A program made the position numbers and the translations under genes. DNA of 64,000 nucleotides from Rhinopithecus roxellana (Eukaryota; Chordata; Mammalia; Primates; Cercopithecidae). Within the stretch, counting starts at the first letter, position 1; each line of letters begins with the position of its first letter. The notes below the pieces were generated by a model. The model had not been told where the DNA came from. It did not search any database and was given only the letters and a program-made list of their open reading frames with translations. Positions 21,501 to 32,598 of the stretch are shown here, one piece after another. The stretch is taken from positions 79,695,444-79,759,443 of the forward strand of contig NC_044558.1 in NCBI RefSeq assembly GCF_007565055.1, given 5' to 3'.

Positions 21501-22111
21501 CTGAGCAGATTATTTTGGGTCTTGATATTCCCTCAGCATACTAGCACATTTTCTATTTTTTTTTCCAAACAGCCCTTATTGAGAGAGTCAAACTTGTTTT
21601 ATTTTCATCAAATCGTAAAATTTTACTTCACAGATTTATCTTGTTAATTTCTGAAACTACAAAGCACAAAGATGCAAGATGAAACAAATTCTGTGAAGAC
21701 AGTGCCTGGCGTAACATAGTCAACACATTCTTATTCATGATTTCTCTTAAATGATTATATTGATTCTCTTGACATTAAGCTATTTGCTATTTATTTAGGA
21801 CCAAGATTACCAATATATTGCAAAATTTATTATTAAGTGTCTATAATTGCATAAAGATTTAAATAAAAAAACAGGACTCACACAATTTACATATTTTTTC
21901 CTTTATGGAACACAGACACAGTAATGCTACTCTCAGTTGATTTATGTTATCAGCATATTAAGTAGAGCTGTTCATGAAAATATAACCCAATTTATACACG
22001 AAAATTGATTGTAACAATGAAAAAAACACTTCAGGAAATAAACTCTAACATTGAGGCTAAAAACACCACCAGGTGTTTTGTTAAATATATCTTATTATTT
22101 AAAGATTTTGT
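21501..22111. other. Unique AT-rich DNA
   Basis: Nothing recognised; no gene features. Confidence 0.4.
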
Positions 22112-22415
22112 AAGCTGGACCTGGTGGTTCACACCTGTAATGCCACCACTTTGAGAGGCTGAGGTAGGCAGACCACTTGAGCCCAGATGTTCAAGACCAG
22201 CCTGGGTAACACAGAGAGACCTTGTCTCTAAAAAAAAAATAGCCAGGCATGGTGCACTGGCCATGCAGGCATGTTCCTGTAGTTCCAGCTACTCAGGAAG
22301 CTGAGGTCAGGATAATCACTTGAGTCCTGGAGGTGGAGGTTGCAGTGAGCTGAGCTGGTGCCACTGCACTGCAGCCTGGGCAACCGAGTGAGACCCTGTC
22401 TCAGAAAAAAAATTT
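22112..22415 (+). mobile_element. Alu SINE (old, J/S type)
   Basis: AGCTGGACCTGGTGGTTCAC at the left, A-tail at the right. Between the arms GGCATGGTGCACTGGCCATG then CAGGCATG looks like a small local duplication. Flanks AAAGATTTTGTAA and AAAAAATTGTAA may be the target duplication. Confidence 0.88.
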
Positions 22416-22554
22416 AAAAAAATTGTAATCTTGAATTGCTAAGACATAGATGACTCTCCCTTGGAGATCTTGATCTGCCCCTACCCTCTTGTCAATCACT
22501 AACTGAGTCTCAGAGTCCTCTGGAGGAACGGGAATCATAACTAGTGTCCCTGAG

Positions 22555-22770
22555 CACGCAACAGGAGCTTGACTGTGCTGTGCATATATCACCTCGTTTA
22601 ATCCCCACCACAACCCTAGTACGTGGGGTGTGGTTAGCGCACCCAACTCACGCATAAGGCAATGGATGCCCAGAGAAGGCATGTAACTGGCCTGAGACCA
22701 TACAGCCAGTGCAGGATGGGGCTGGAATTTGGTATTAGAGTCTGCATTCTTATGATCCAACTACATGATA
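22555..22770 (-). mobile_element. MIR SINE, antisense
   Basis: CACCTCGTTTAATCCCCACC, ACAACCCTAGTACG, GCATGTAACTGGCCTGAGAC and CAGCCAGTGCAGGATGG follow antisense MIR in order. Confidence 0.75.
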
Positions 22771-22804
22771 ACTCTCAAGGTCAGTACAGCACAAACTCAG
22801 ATCT

Positions 22805-22925
22805 TTTCCAGCAAACTAAATGCTTCTTGAGGGCAGGGACAATGTTATTCATCTGTGTCTCTTCAGTCCTAGAAATAAGGCCTAAGTATATTTAGTGCTC
22901 AGCAAAGAATTCGTGAGGTAATGAT
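22805..22925 (+). mobile_element. L2 LINE 3' end fragment
   Basis: TGAGGGCAGGGACAATGTTA, TCTGTGTCTCTTCAGTCCTA and TAGTGCTCAGCAAAGAATTC: decayed L2 3' terminus. Confidence 0.65.
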
Positions 22926-23391
22926 TAAGAGTTATTTTATAATTAAGCCGTGACTGCCTAGCATGCCCTAAGAGAATCAGAAAATGGGCTCAGTTGGCAA
23001 GACCACAGGCTCAGAAGAAGCAGAGTAAAATACACTGGATGGTGGTTATTTTCAGAGAATTAATCACTTTGGGAATATGGTCTAGAGAGAATGTCACAGG
23101 ATTCTCTCCATTATTGCTTACAAAAAACTAAGTTGACCTAAGGGGTTTCCAGTACATTGACTCCCCATGGTCATAGTTTTAAATATTTGCTCAGTGACTA
23201 ACCTATAGGCCAATCTTTTCCTTCTTGCACGTAGGAATTTGAGAGTTATTTTATTTTACTTATCACTAAATTTAGCTTTGTAACCTATCAACCATGGTTA
23301 TGAATATTACACATACCATAAATTCCTCAAGTCAAAATTAGCTTAATTTTACCCTAAATACAAATGTGTAAACTACAGCATGTGGATGTGG

Positions 23392-23430
<39 letters not shown>

Positions 23431-24230
23431 ATAACAGGTCTTTATTTTCTAATTATATAAGATATGCCAAAGCTAACATGCACAATATGAACAATAACAT
23501 CTCAAGACCTCAATATGAATATGCCTTGGCCACACTAATTTGACAATCCCATGACAATTGCCGTACATTCCTTTTGCCTCTGCCAGTCATTACGGTTCAA
23601 CATTTGTCCTTCAAATCCTTCAGCAGCAGTGACTGTCATGCCTTCCTTCTGTACACATTCTCCATTCTCACAAAGATGAGCCACTCAGTTGCTTCATGTG
23701 AGAAGCCAGCAGTAGAGCAGGGCTGACCTGCCCTGCAGCTCTCCACTGCACTCAATGGTCAAGACAACAAAGGCTCCTCCTGCAAAGCGTTTCTGCTGCC
23801 ATAAGATGTGGTGGAAGGATGCTTGATGGAGTAAGACTGAGATGAAGGAAACAGCTCATCCCACAGACTCAAGAATCTGGGGTTCCAACTGGAAAAGGAA
23901 AGTGCAGAGTCATGCTCTTCTTGTCTTTTGCATTTAATACGGGCACTCCAGTGGGATGTAAGACCTTGAGTGGCGTTACAGATGAATTTGGCTTCCATGA
24001 ACAGATACATTCAATTACTATCCTGCTTTGCTTATTAATGATTTCATGCATCCTGCGACTGATTGTGTGAGCAGCCACTGCGCTGATGGAGACTAAATGA
24101 AGGTCTCTTGCTATTATGTCAAGGCATTTCTTAAAAAGATGCTGCGGGACCAAGAAAAGCAAAATTAAATCTCTTCCTACTTTATAGATGTAAATTTGCA
24201 CATTCATGCTCTATCGTCCCTTCACATCAC
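22926..24230. other. Mostly unique DNA
   Basis: Contains only the TG microsatellite near 23390. Two overlapping antisense frames (23759-24010 and 23869-24207) have no recognisable product and no splice logic. Confidence 0.4.
23393..23428. repeat. (TG)n microsatellite
   Basis: About 18 uninterrupted TG units after GTGGATGTGGATG. Likely length-variable. Confidence 0.95.
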
Positions 24231-24350
24231 CTTCTCTCTCTACATATAAGGGTATTGTTTTAAATGCGTCACAGAAAGAAAGAGACAGAGAGGGTTTTCT
24301 GTAACTGAATTTCGTTTCTATAATGAGGCCATAATTGCTTGAAACTTAAT

Positions 24351-24670
24351 CTCAGCTCTTGCAGCAATTGACTTAATCTGGATGGTTTCTACTTGAGCCC
24401 ATAATGAAAAGCAAGTTATGGCATATCAATCCTAATAGCCAGTTAACTGTTTCTGAGCTTTGAACTAAAATTGAGATGTAGTAACATGTTTGCCCAACCT
24501 CAGGTATGTCAATATTGAAAACTAAATAGCAGAGAGAGGTCAAAATTCCTTTGGCTTCTGCTCAAATAATGGATGATTGGAGTCTTGTGATGCAAATGAA
24601 TCCTCACCTCTCAGAGGACTATGTGCTTTGAGAATAAAAAAAGAATAGCGCCAAATGTGGTGAACATTTC
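24351..24670 (+). other. Paired AT-rich element, copy 1
   Basis: Shares ordered blocks with 62204-62502, same orientation: TCAGCTC at the left, GCTTTGAACTAAA (24458), AAAATTCCTTTGG (24542), GATTGGAG then CTTGT and ATGCAAAT (24590), and CAAATG then GGTG near the right end. By eye roughly two thirds of bases agree, with small gaps. ATTGG and the octamer ATGCAAAT are 9 bases apart in both copies. Not coding. It resembles neither Alu, L1, L2, MIR nor any LTR that I know. It could be a duplicated regulatory element or an ancient unnamed repeat. Confidence 0.65.
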
Positions 24671-25275
24671 TTGTTTATTTGTGTCTCCTTGTGGCTTCCC
24701 AGCACCAGCTTCTCTTTCCTAACCACACTCTAGTTAAATTGGAATTACCTCTTCTATGTTAGACATGATCTATTCCGGTAGTTACTTCCGCCAAGATAGG
24801 TCAACTAGGCATCCCTTTTTAAACAGAGGGACAAATAATTGAAATGAGCTTCTGTTCAATTTCATTTGAAAGATGGCTTGTCCTCTAATCCGTTTATATC
24901 TAGGGAGCATTGAGGAGGTTCCCAGCGTCTTCCTGGGCTGCTTTGGGCCACCCAGGCCAGTACTGAGCATCCCACTAATTCCAGGGCACACACTCTCCAC
25001 CACCCTTATCTCTGTTCAATAAATCACCTTGTACTTACATTAAACCCAAGTTGATTTCTTTTTGCTTGCACAGAAAGAATTCTAGGCCATATTTCTACAT
25101 ATTTTTAAAATATTCTTGATCTACTAATATATCTATTGAGTAGCAATTAAGTGCCCAGAGTTTAGCTTAGCACTCTGAAAGATCTGTACAATCTCTGTCC
25201 CCAAAACCTCAAGAAATCCCCCGATAGTCCATGGATATGGACTGGGAAGGTTTCAGTAAAGAAAAAAAGGGAGGC
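24671..25275. other. Unique DNA, possible antisense L2 scrap
   Basis: Nothing firm. 25110-25215 (TATCTATTGAGTAGCAATTA, GTACAATCTCTGTCCCC) may be decayed antisense L2. A 73-codon frame (24782-25003, -) has no recognisable product. Confidence 0.35.
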
Positions 25276-25570
25276 GGCCGGGCGCAGTGGATCATGCCTG
25301 CAATCCCAGCACTTTGGGAGGCTGAGGCAGATGGATAACAAGGTCAAGAGATCGAGACCATCCTAGCCAACATGGTGAAACTCCGTCTCTACAAAAAAAA
25401 AATACAAAAATTAGCTGGGCATAGTGGCGTGTGCCTGTAGTCCCAGCTACTCAGGAAGCTGAGGGAGGAGAATAGCTTGAACCCAGGAGGCAGAGGTTGC
25501 AGTGAGCCAAGATCTCACCACTGCACTCCAGCCTGGGTGACAAAGCAAGACTCCATCTCAAAAAAAAAAG
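25276..25570 (+). mobile_element. Alu SINE (S type), full length
   Basis: GGCCGGGCGCAGTGGATCAT at the left, both arms, ends in AAAAAAAAAGG. The A-tail has turned into a long GAAA microsatellite. Confidence 0.94.
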
Positions 25571-25572
25571 GA

Positions 25573-25644
<72 letters not shown>

Positions 25645-25645
25645 G
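25571..25645. repeat. (GAAA)n microsatellite in an Alu tail
   Basis: About 18 near-pure GAAA units followed by GAGAGGGAGAAG. A classic Alu-tail tetranucleotide; likely highly variable. It explains the Lys/Glu-rich 108-codon frame (25477-25803, +). Confidence 0.97.
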
Positions 25646-25659
25646 AGGGAGAAGAAATT

Positions 25660-25900
25660 TCCACAATGTGGAAAATGCTGGATATGTCTTTATACTTTGA
25701 AACAAAGAATCATGTTTGTATTATAAGCACACACACAGAGAGAGACTTTAATAAAGGCACAGAAAACTCTAAATATTGGAGCTTTGGATCTGCATTGATC
25801 TGATTTCTAGCAATTCCATGATTTCTAGCATTGGAACTGAGCTAGAATACCTGGGCTGGTGAGGATACATATTAATACCTGGTAATGGGCATGGCCACCT
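25660..25900. other. Unclassified
   Basis: Short CA/GA patch near 25727-25744; otherwise nothing recognised. Confidence 0.35.
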
Positions 25901-25904
25901 GTTC

Positions 25905-26315
25905 ATCAAATACACTTTCCCTGTGCACTTGCTGGAAGACAACTAAGGCTTGTCCCACAACTACATTCCCTAATATCCCCTTTCTCAGAAACTAGATGGG
26001 ATCATGACTAGAATCCACCCAGGAAATATGAACAGAAGCAGTGTGTGTTGATGTGTCTTAAGATGCAGCTGTGTTTTCTCTATTTTTTTTCCCTTTGTTG
26101 CCATCTTGTCATGGGTTATCACATCCATTTTGGAAGCCATGTGTTGAAGTTGGCAGAGTCATGTATAGAACTAATCACTGCTGAAAAGTGATTCATCTAA
26201 TGACTCAGAGCAACCATTTGGAGGGTTCTAGCAGTAAGAAATAAACATCTATTGTGTTTGAGCCATTTTGCATTTTTAGATTTATTTGTCATAGCAACCA
26301 GTATTATCCTAAACA
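25905..26315 (+). mobile_element. Ancient LTR-type relic (MLT1-like)
   Basis: The right end AGTAAGAAATAAACATCTAT, TGTGTTTGAGCCATTTTGC, TTTATTTGTCATAGCAACCA is the 3' end of an MLT1-like repeat (AATAAAC signal, then GAGCCA and TTTGTTA blocks). The left part is too decayed to place exactly. Confidence 0.5.
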
Positions 26316-26369
26316 GCACACTCAGATACACACACAATAGAAATTTCTATATTTTACATGACTGCTTTG

Positions 26370-26515
26370 TTTTAGACAATTTATTCACTGAACAAGTATT
26401 AGCTGAAATCTATCATTTGATAAGTATTCTGTTAGGACTTGCAAATATAATTCAAACCAGGTCTGCCGAGTTTCCAACATCCTAGAATACATAGCTTAAA
26501 ATATTTAATCAAGTA
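26370..26515 (-). mobile_element. L2 3' fragment, antisense, decayed
   Basis: GACAATTTATTCACTGAACA, AGTATTAGCTGAAATC and GTTAGGACTTGCAAATATAA resemble the antisense L2 end. Weak. Confidence 0.35.
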
Positions 26516-26539
26516 ATAATATGGCTTTCCATTTATGTA

Positions 26540-26712
26540 ACACATTAATAATAAAGTCATTTTTCACATCTACTAACTCATGTGATTCTCACATTTCTTT
26601 AGTGTAGGCAAGGCAGAGATCATGACCTCCATTTCCAACTCTAAATCCAGACTATCAACAACTTTCCCATGGTCAGACATTTAGCAAGGCTACGTCTGAA
26701 CTGAAGTTGAGA
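26540..26712 (-). mobile_element. MIR SINE, antisense
   Basis: CATCTACTAACTCATGTGAT, TGACCTCCATTTCC and ATTTAGCAAGGCTACGTCTG follow antisense MIR; diverged. Confidence 0.5.
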
Positions 26713-26715
26713 GCA

Positions 26716-26925
26716 GTGGTTCTCAACTGGAGGTAATTTTGCTCTCTACTTTCCCCAAGGGCAGTGTCTGGAGACATTTATTGTTGATTGTCACATTTGG
26801 ACAGGAGGTGCTACTGGCAGCTTGTGGGCAGAGTCCTGGACACTGGTCAGCACCTTACCATGCACAGGACACTTTCTACAACACAGAATTATAAAATCCA
26901 AAATGCCAATAATGCTGAGATTAAA
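26716..26925 (+). mobile_element. hAT-Charlie-type MITE
   Basis: GCAGTGGTTCTCAACTGGAG at the left, GTGTCTGGAGACATTTATTG, GGAGGTGCTACTGGCAGC, CATGCACAGGACACTTTCTA and AATGCCAATAATGCTGAGAT at the right: a common hAT MITE with CAGTGGTTCTCAA termini. Subfamily name not certain. Confidence 0.7.
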
Positions 26926-26929
26926 AAAC

Positions 26930-27423
26930 ATCAGCAGAGAGCTTCTGTTTCCTAATCTTTGGTTTATCCCAGGAGAGCTTCAAACCTCTCAACAACAAAG
27001 ACTGTAGATAAATGCCTTCAATATTCTAAAGAAAGAGACGTTTTTAACCAAGAATTCCATACCCACACAAATTAAAGTATGACAGGAAAATAAAGACATT
27101 CTCATATATTCTAGGTCTTTTGGAAAGCCAGTAATGACATAAACCACAAAGATTAGGAAGTGAGTCAAGAAGAAGGAAGACTAAAACATAAAAGAAGCAA
27201 ACAGAATCCTTGGGATGTTGCTAAAGGAAGATCAAAGACGGGAGCTGCTCAGCAACTTGCCTATGCTGGAGTGGGTCAAAAGACTCTAGGAGAGATGACC
27301 ATCAAAAAAACAAAATTGATGGAATGTAGTGATTGGGGGTTTAGACAACTAGTGGACAATATGGGGTTGTTAATGATGAGTTTCTTAAAAATATAAAATA
27401 AAATAAAGTACCAGGACAATTAC
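26930..27423 (+). mobile_element. L1M-type LINE fragment, before LTR insertion
   Basis: CTTCAATATTCTAAAGAAAG, AAGAATTCCATACCCACACA and AATAAAGACATTCTCATATA follow a medium-age L1M/HAL1-like region. Continues past the MSTA LTR at 27836. Confidence 0.5.
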
Positions 27424-27835
27424 TGACATAGTTTGGATATTTGTCTCTGCCCATTATGTTGAAATGTACTGCCCAATGCTGGAGATGTATGCTGGTGGGA
27501 AGTGTTTGGCTCTTGGGAGCGGATCACTCGTGAATGGCTTGGGCCATCCCCTTGGTGACAAGCGAGCTACGGCTCTGAGCTCACACAAGATCTGGTCATT
27601 TAAAAGTGTGTGACACCTCCCCTCCTACTCTCTCTCTTGCTCCTGCTTTCGCCATGTGGTGTGCCTGTTCCCCACTTGCCTTCCGCCATGCTTGGAAGCT
27701 TCCTGAGGTCTCCCCGGAAACAAATGTTGCTGTGCTTCCTGTACACCCTACAGAATCGTGAACAAATGAAACCTCTTTTCTTATAAATTACTCAGTCTCA
27801 GGTATTTCTTTAGAGCAATGCAAAAGCCTAACACA
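27424..27835 (+). mobile_element. ERVL-MaLR solo LTR (MSTA-type)
   Basis: TGACATAGTTTGGATATTTG at the left; GAAATGTACTGCCCAATG, CACAAGATCTGGTCATTTAA, TGAAACCTCTTTTCTTATAA and right end AAAAGCCTAACACA. Target duplication ATTAC on both sides (27419-27423 and 27836-27840) fixes both ends. Confidence 0.9.
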
Positions 27836-28170
27836 ATTACTAACTCCAGGTAAAACAAAAAGTAACCTAAAATAAAATGTAATCTAGTAATCCACATGGT
27901 TTACATGTGAATCATGTTTCATCATCCAAAATAGGTAAAAATTATGTGACCTAATCTAGATAACAATGTAACTTGTAGGTGATGGGGCACAAAAGGTGAA
28001 TATATTTCAGTGTGTGTCAAAAAGAGAATCAGAGCTGCACTGAAACTGAATTCTCAGGTTCAACAGCAGGAAGTCAGGAAGAACAAAAGCTGAAAAATAA
28101 CACTTAAATAAAAACATATCACCTAGAATTATAGAGCAAAGTTCCACAAAAATTATCAAAACAGTTTAAA
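27836..28170 (+). mobile_element. L1M-type LINE fragment, after LTR insertion
   Basis: CCAGGTAAAACAAAAAGTAA, TCTAGTAATCCACATGG and GAAGTCAGGAAGAACAAAAG are consistent with continuation of the L1-like sequence before the LTR. Weakly supported. Confidence 0.35.
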
Positions 28171-28849
28171 GCAGTTGCCTATAGCTTAGGGGAAATAAGC
28201 AAATAGTAGGGGACTGTTTTGGTTTGGTTTGGTTTGGATTTTTAACAAGTCTGGTTGAAATATTTGAATCTTTAAATTATGTAATGTATAACTTTGATTT
28301 ATTAAAAATACAGTGAATTTTTGTAAGTTTTCTCTGTAGTTTTTCTCCCAAATGTCCAATTTCTTCACTTAAAGATGAAACTATTTCATAATCCATTGGA
28401 ACTTTTGATTTCCTCTTCAAAGGTTCTGACATTTTGTAGTTCATTTCTATGCATGCATTTACCACTCACTGTGTAACTGATTCAAAGATAGGTCTTATAC
28501 TTTACGGAGTATAAATCATAGTCTATACTTAAAGAATCCACAATCTCACTGGAGAAACAAATTGGGAAGACATAAAAGAGTAAAGTGACTTTGAGTATTT
28601 CATAAATTCTTACATGACATTTTTTCAGTTTCATATTACTTAATTTAGAAACCATCTTACCATTGATTGTGTCTTACAATATATGATGTTTGCTTCTTAC
28701 TACTATATAAAATAATATCCTTTAATCCATATAGTTTCGAGGTTGTCTGTTTATGGAATATGTAACTAAAGATTAAGTTATTCAAAACAGACTCTAATTA
28801 TTGTGTGAGTGCAAAGATGGAGCATGCAGGGAAAACTCTTTAGAAGAGG
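28171..28849. other. Unique AT-rich DNA
   Basis: Includes a GGTTT tandem (28218-28236). 28455-28575 may be decayed antisense L2 (ACTTAAAGAATCCACAATCT). No gene. Confidence 0.35.
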
Positions 28850-29475
28850 CAGGACTTGAGCATCATGGTTAGATACAGAGAAGTGAGGTGTTGCCTCCTA
28901 ATCATCTCTCAAATGTGCCCACTTGCTTCACACCCAGGGCTTCTGCCTTCCTTTAAGCCACAGTTTTCTTACACCCAGATTACCAGTGCCATCTGGGCTG
29001 ACCCCTTCAGTTCTGCTCCCCCAGGCTTTTCCCCCTCTAGCCCCAGGGATCTTCCTGAAATGTAAATCTAATTACCCCACTACCTCCTGAAGACATTCCA
29101 AGGGCTCCCCAAATGCCTGGTGGGTAACAATATGTGTCCCCATTTGGTGGCTGCTAACCCTTCAGCCCCACCCCTTTCACCCTTCACACCCCATAGGACC
29201 ATTCAGTCCCAAGAATGCATCATGTTCTCCCCCTGCTAAGGCTTTTCTGGGTGCCATGTTTGCCTGGACGTTCCCTAAGCCCCATTGGTGTTTGGCTAGC
29301 TCCTCCTCAACTCTAAGTTTCCTGTTTAAACATTTAATTTGCTCAATCCTCTCAAGTGTGTGTTCAATATCTCTGCTTCCCATGGTATCTTGTGTCCCCA
29401 CTGGAGCCCTGTGCCATAAATAACTGCTGCATTGAACCATCAGGATGCAAGGCAAATAATCTAGAAACAATTCTG
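28850..29475 (+). mobile_element. L2 LINE fragment
   Basis: GGGATCTTCCTGAAATGTAA, TAATTACCCCACTACCTCC, CATTCCAAGGGCTCCCC, GTTTGCCTGGACGTTCCC and AAACATTTAATTTGCTCAAT parallel the L2 3' region in order. Quite diverged; limits approximate. Confidence 0.5.
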
Positions 29476-29850
29476 GTTTTGTCTTTTCCTTCCCTTTCTA
29501 CCACTTAGAGGGATGACCCTTTGTCTTCCCCCTGGATGATGACTAGGAGGGTTTACAGCTCACAAGTTCTGACACAGAAATGTTGTTATCTAACAATGTG
29601 TCACTCCCTCTTCCAACATACAGAGCTGTCACAGGGAAGCAGTTGTCCAGCAGGGATAACATTTGCCACCATGGCATTTAGATGGGGGTGTGTGGCTAGT
29701 TGTCACCAATAGGGTGTGTGCAGTGGTGATGTGTTGCTTCTGAGCCAAGATGTGTAGGAACAGAGAGAGTCAGCTTCGTACTTTCTCTTCCCCTATCCAA
29801 ATACAAATATACAAAATGGAAATAGCTGGGTTCTCAACACCACCCGGAAG
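29476..29850. other. Unique DNA, nothing recognised
   Basis: No repeat landmark or gene feature. Confidence 0.4.
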
Positions 29851-29854
29851 TTGT

Positions 29855-30345
29855 TAGTGAAACACCAGGGGTTTGGTCTCAGTCCTACTGCTCACTGCAC
29901 TGAGATGCCAAGTATTGCCAAAGAAGAAAGCTTTAATTGGTTGCTGCAGCTGAGGAGATGGGAGCTCAGTCTCAAATCCATATCCCTGACTGACTAAAAC
30001 CAGGACTTTACATAGCAGGCAAGAAATGTACAATGTGTAAGGAAACAGGAACTTGGGAAGGACAAGGAAGCCATCATGGTGAATGAGGGGTCCAGCATCT
30101 GGTGTGGTGATCTAGTTTCACTTCTTTGATATTTTTTGTGAGAAGCCTGAGGTCATTTCCTGAGAAAGGAACTCAGATAAAACAAATATACTTTTCAAGC
30201 TTTAACAGCAGAAGGGCCCATTTCTAAGTTTATCCAAAAGCAACTGTCTATAGGACTCTTAGGCTGGTTTCAGAAGGACTTCCACTAGCCAGATGTAAGG
30301 GGGACATAATTCTCTTGTCTGTCAGTTGAGAGTTGGGGATTTATT
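29855..30345 (-). mobile_element. ERV1-type LTR relic
   Basis: TTAGTGAAACACCAGGGGTT, CACTGCACTGAGATGCCAAG, AAAGCTTTAATTGGTTGCTG, GCAGCTGAGGAGATGGGAGC, AGGAAACAGGAACTTGGG and AGGAACTCAGATAAAACAAA follow, in antisense, a gammaretrovirus-like LTR including its AATTAAA poly(A) site. Subfamily unknown; right end approximate. No gag, pol or env sequence adjoins. Confidence 0.6.
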
Positions 30346-30542
30346 TGGTATTCCAGTTACTGCTATTGTATTATATTCCCCTATAATCAGTCTTATAATA
30401 TCCTTAAGATCATATAGTCTCGATGTGTTGTTTGAAAATTATATTACATAAATCAAAACTTTATAAACTTGCTATAAGTAAAATGTCTTCCCTGTTTAAG
30501 TCTGGCTCCCTCCCCACTGAACATTATTCCTTCTCCCCCATA
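30346..30542. other. Unclassified AT-rich DNA
   Basis: Nothing recognised between two LTR relics. Confidence 0.35.
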
Positions 30543-30783
30543 TCTGCTAGCTGCCTTTGTCTGTTTGGGCTTTTGTAACAAAGTGCAATAGCCTGGGTGG
30601 CTTATCAACAACAGTTTATCTCTCACAGTTCTGCAGGCTAAAAAGTCCAAAGTTAAGGCTCTAAAGATTCAGTGTCTGGTGAGGACCTGCTGCCTCCTGG
30701 TTCATAGAGGACTCCTTTCTCTCTGTGTCTTCACGCAGTAGAAGGAGGGAGGGAGCTGTCTGGGATCCCTTTTAAAAGGACAC
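30543..30783 (-). mobile_element. MLT1-type LTR, part 1
   Basis: TTGGGCTTTTGTAACAAAGT, GCCTGGGTGGCTTATCAAC and TCTCACAGTTCTGCAGGC are the antisense start of an MLT1-type LTR. It is split by a THE1 LTR and resumes at 31142. Confidence 0.75.
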
Positions 30784-31141
30784 TGTATTAGTCTGTTTTC
30801 ACGCTGCTAATAAAGACATATGCCAGACTAGGTAATCTACAAAGGAAAGAGGTTTGATGGGTTCATGGTTCCACATAGCTGGGGCGGCCTCACAATCACG
30901 CAGGAAGGTGAAGGAGGAGCAAAGTCACATCTTACATGGTGGCAGGTGAGAGAGCATGTGCAGGGGAACTCCCCTTTGTAAAACAATCAGATCTCGTGGG
31001 ACTTACTCACTATCATAAGAACAACATGGGAAAGACCTGCCCCCATGATTCAATTACCTTCTACCGGGCCCCTTCCATGACACATGAGGATTATTACAAT
31101 TCAAGGTAAAATTTGGCTGGGGACACAGCCAAACCTTATCA
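30784..31141 (-). mobile_element. THE1-type solo LTR (ERVL-MaLR)
   Basis: TGTATTAGTCTGTTTTCACG at the left; GACTAGGTAATCTACAAAGG, AATCAGATCTCGTGGGACTT, CCCCCATGATTCAATTACC and right end CACAGCCAAACCTTATCA. Flanks GACAC and GGCAC may be the 5-bp target duplication. Nested inside an MLT1 LTR. Confidence 0.92.
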
Positions 31142-31281
31142 GGCACTAATCACATTCATGTGGGCTCCATCCTCATGATCTAATCACCTCTCAAAGGCCC
31201 CAGTTCCTCATATCATCACATTGGGTGTTAAGATCTCAACTTACGAATTAGGGAAGGGAACACAACATTCCATCTATAGCA
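31142..31281 (-). mobile_element. MLT1-type LTR, part 2
   Basis: TGATCTAATCACCTCTCAAA, TTAAGATCTCAACTTACGAA and GGGAACACAACATTCCATC continue and end the MLT1 LTR begun at 30543. Confidence 0.75.
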
Positions 31282-31392
31282 CTAGCTAAGGTTTTTGATC
31301 CCAAGGGCGGTATATAAATCAAGCAAACATATTCTTCTTTGATTAGCATTAAGTAAGGTGGCTTTGCATCCCCCAGACATGGAAGGTGTTAA

Positions 31393-31704
31393 TTTTTTTT
31401 TTTTTTTTTTTTTTTTTTTGGAGACAAGTTCTCCCTCAACCACCCAGGCTGGAGTGCAGTGGTGCCATCTCAGCTCACTGCAACCTCCACCTCCCAGGTT
31501 CAAGAGATTCTCCTGCCTCAGCCTCCCGAGCAGCTGGAACTACAGGTGCCTGCCACCATGCCTGGCTAATTTTTTGTATTTTAGTAGGGACAGAGTTTCA
31601 CCATATTGCCCAGGGTGGTCTTGAATTCCTGAGCTCAGGCAATCTGCCTGCCTCGACCTCCCGAAGTGCTGGGATTACAGGTGTGCGCCACTGTGCCTGG
31701 CCCT
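31393..31704 (-). mobile_element. Alu SINE (S type), full length
   Basis: T-tail of about 27, then GGAGACAAGTTCTCCCTCAA; right end GTGCCTGGCC. Perfect target duplication AAGGTGTTAA at 31383-31392 and 31705-31714. Two overlapping frames here are Alu only. Confidence 0.95.
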
Positions 31705-31714
31705 AAGGTGTTAA

Positions 31715-32598
31715 AATTTGACCCTTTTTCTTATACAGATCCATCCATGGGTCCTCCCAAGACCTCCTCTGGAGAAGCTGCTGTATCTGCTAAATCTACC
31801 CAAGCAAAATTTCCTTGGTACAGACAAGACCCATCTTTCCCACTAGATGTTTCTGAGTCCTCAGGACCCCTGAGCTTCTGTTCCAGGCAGAATAGCACAA
31901 CCCCTTTCAGTATGGGGTTCCTTGCTCCAGCCCATTGTCATCATTTAAAATATCCCCATACCAATATTTTGACTGTTGACTGTGTTGTAATGTGTCTCCA
32001 AGATTCATAACACTTAGAGCCACCCTCCAAGAGCAGCAGAGAATTTTCCCCTCTCTCCAGCTCTGCTGCTATAGGCTCTTTGTGTTGTTGTTCTTTAACT
32101 ATTGTGTTAAAGTGTTATTGTTGTTTAACTATTGTCAACTCTGAATGCAATTTAACAATACAACTATGTAATTACCCATACAGAAAAATTGTGTTTCTCA
32201 GCAACAAATCGGGAAATTAAACTCACCAGCTCACCCAAAGCTAAAGATGCATGAATACTTCTAACTTTCTTTTTCCTTTAGCACTATGCAGCCTATCAAA
32301 AATATTACTCTGACAGTTGAGTTAGTTGTTTTGCTATTTTCTAATTTTTGACATATGTCTTTGGCAGATAAGCAATTCAGTTACCTAGTTACAGATGTTT
32401 TCACATTCAATAGCTTTTCTTTCCCATTTAAATGGTGCTTCATCATCTTTAAAGTTAAAACACATTTCTAAATATAGAGATAAATCATTAATAATTTAGC
32501 ATACAAATCAGATTTTGCACTGATTTTAAAAGCAAAATGCACTATGTCTCATACAGGAGCGTGGACTTCTTTTCCAAACTTGCTACTTTTCCACGGAC
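31715..32598. other. Unique DNA, nothing recognised
   Basis: Nearly 0.9 kb; AT-rich after 32080. The 114-codon frame 31666-32010 begins inside Alu and has no recognisable product. Confidence 0.4.

Noticed and set aside
25477..25803. 108-codon frame rich in Lys and Glu
   Set aside because: Translation of an Alu arm and the GAAA microsatellite.
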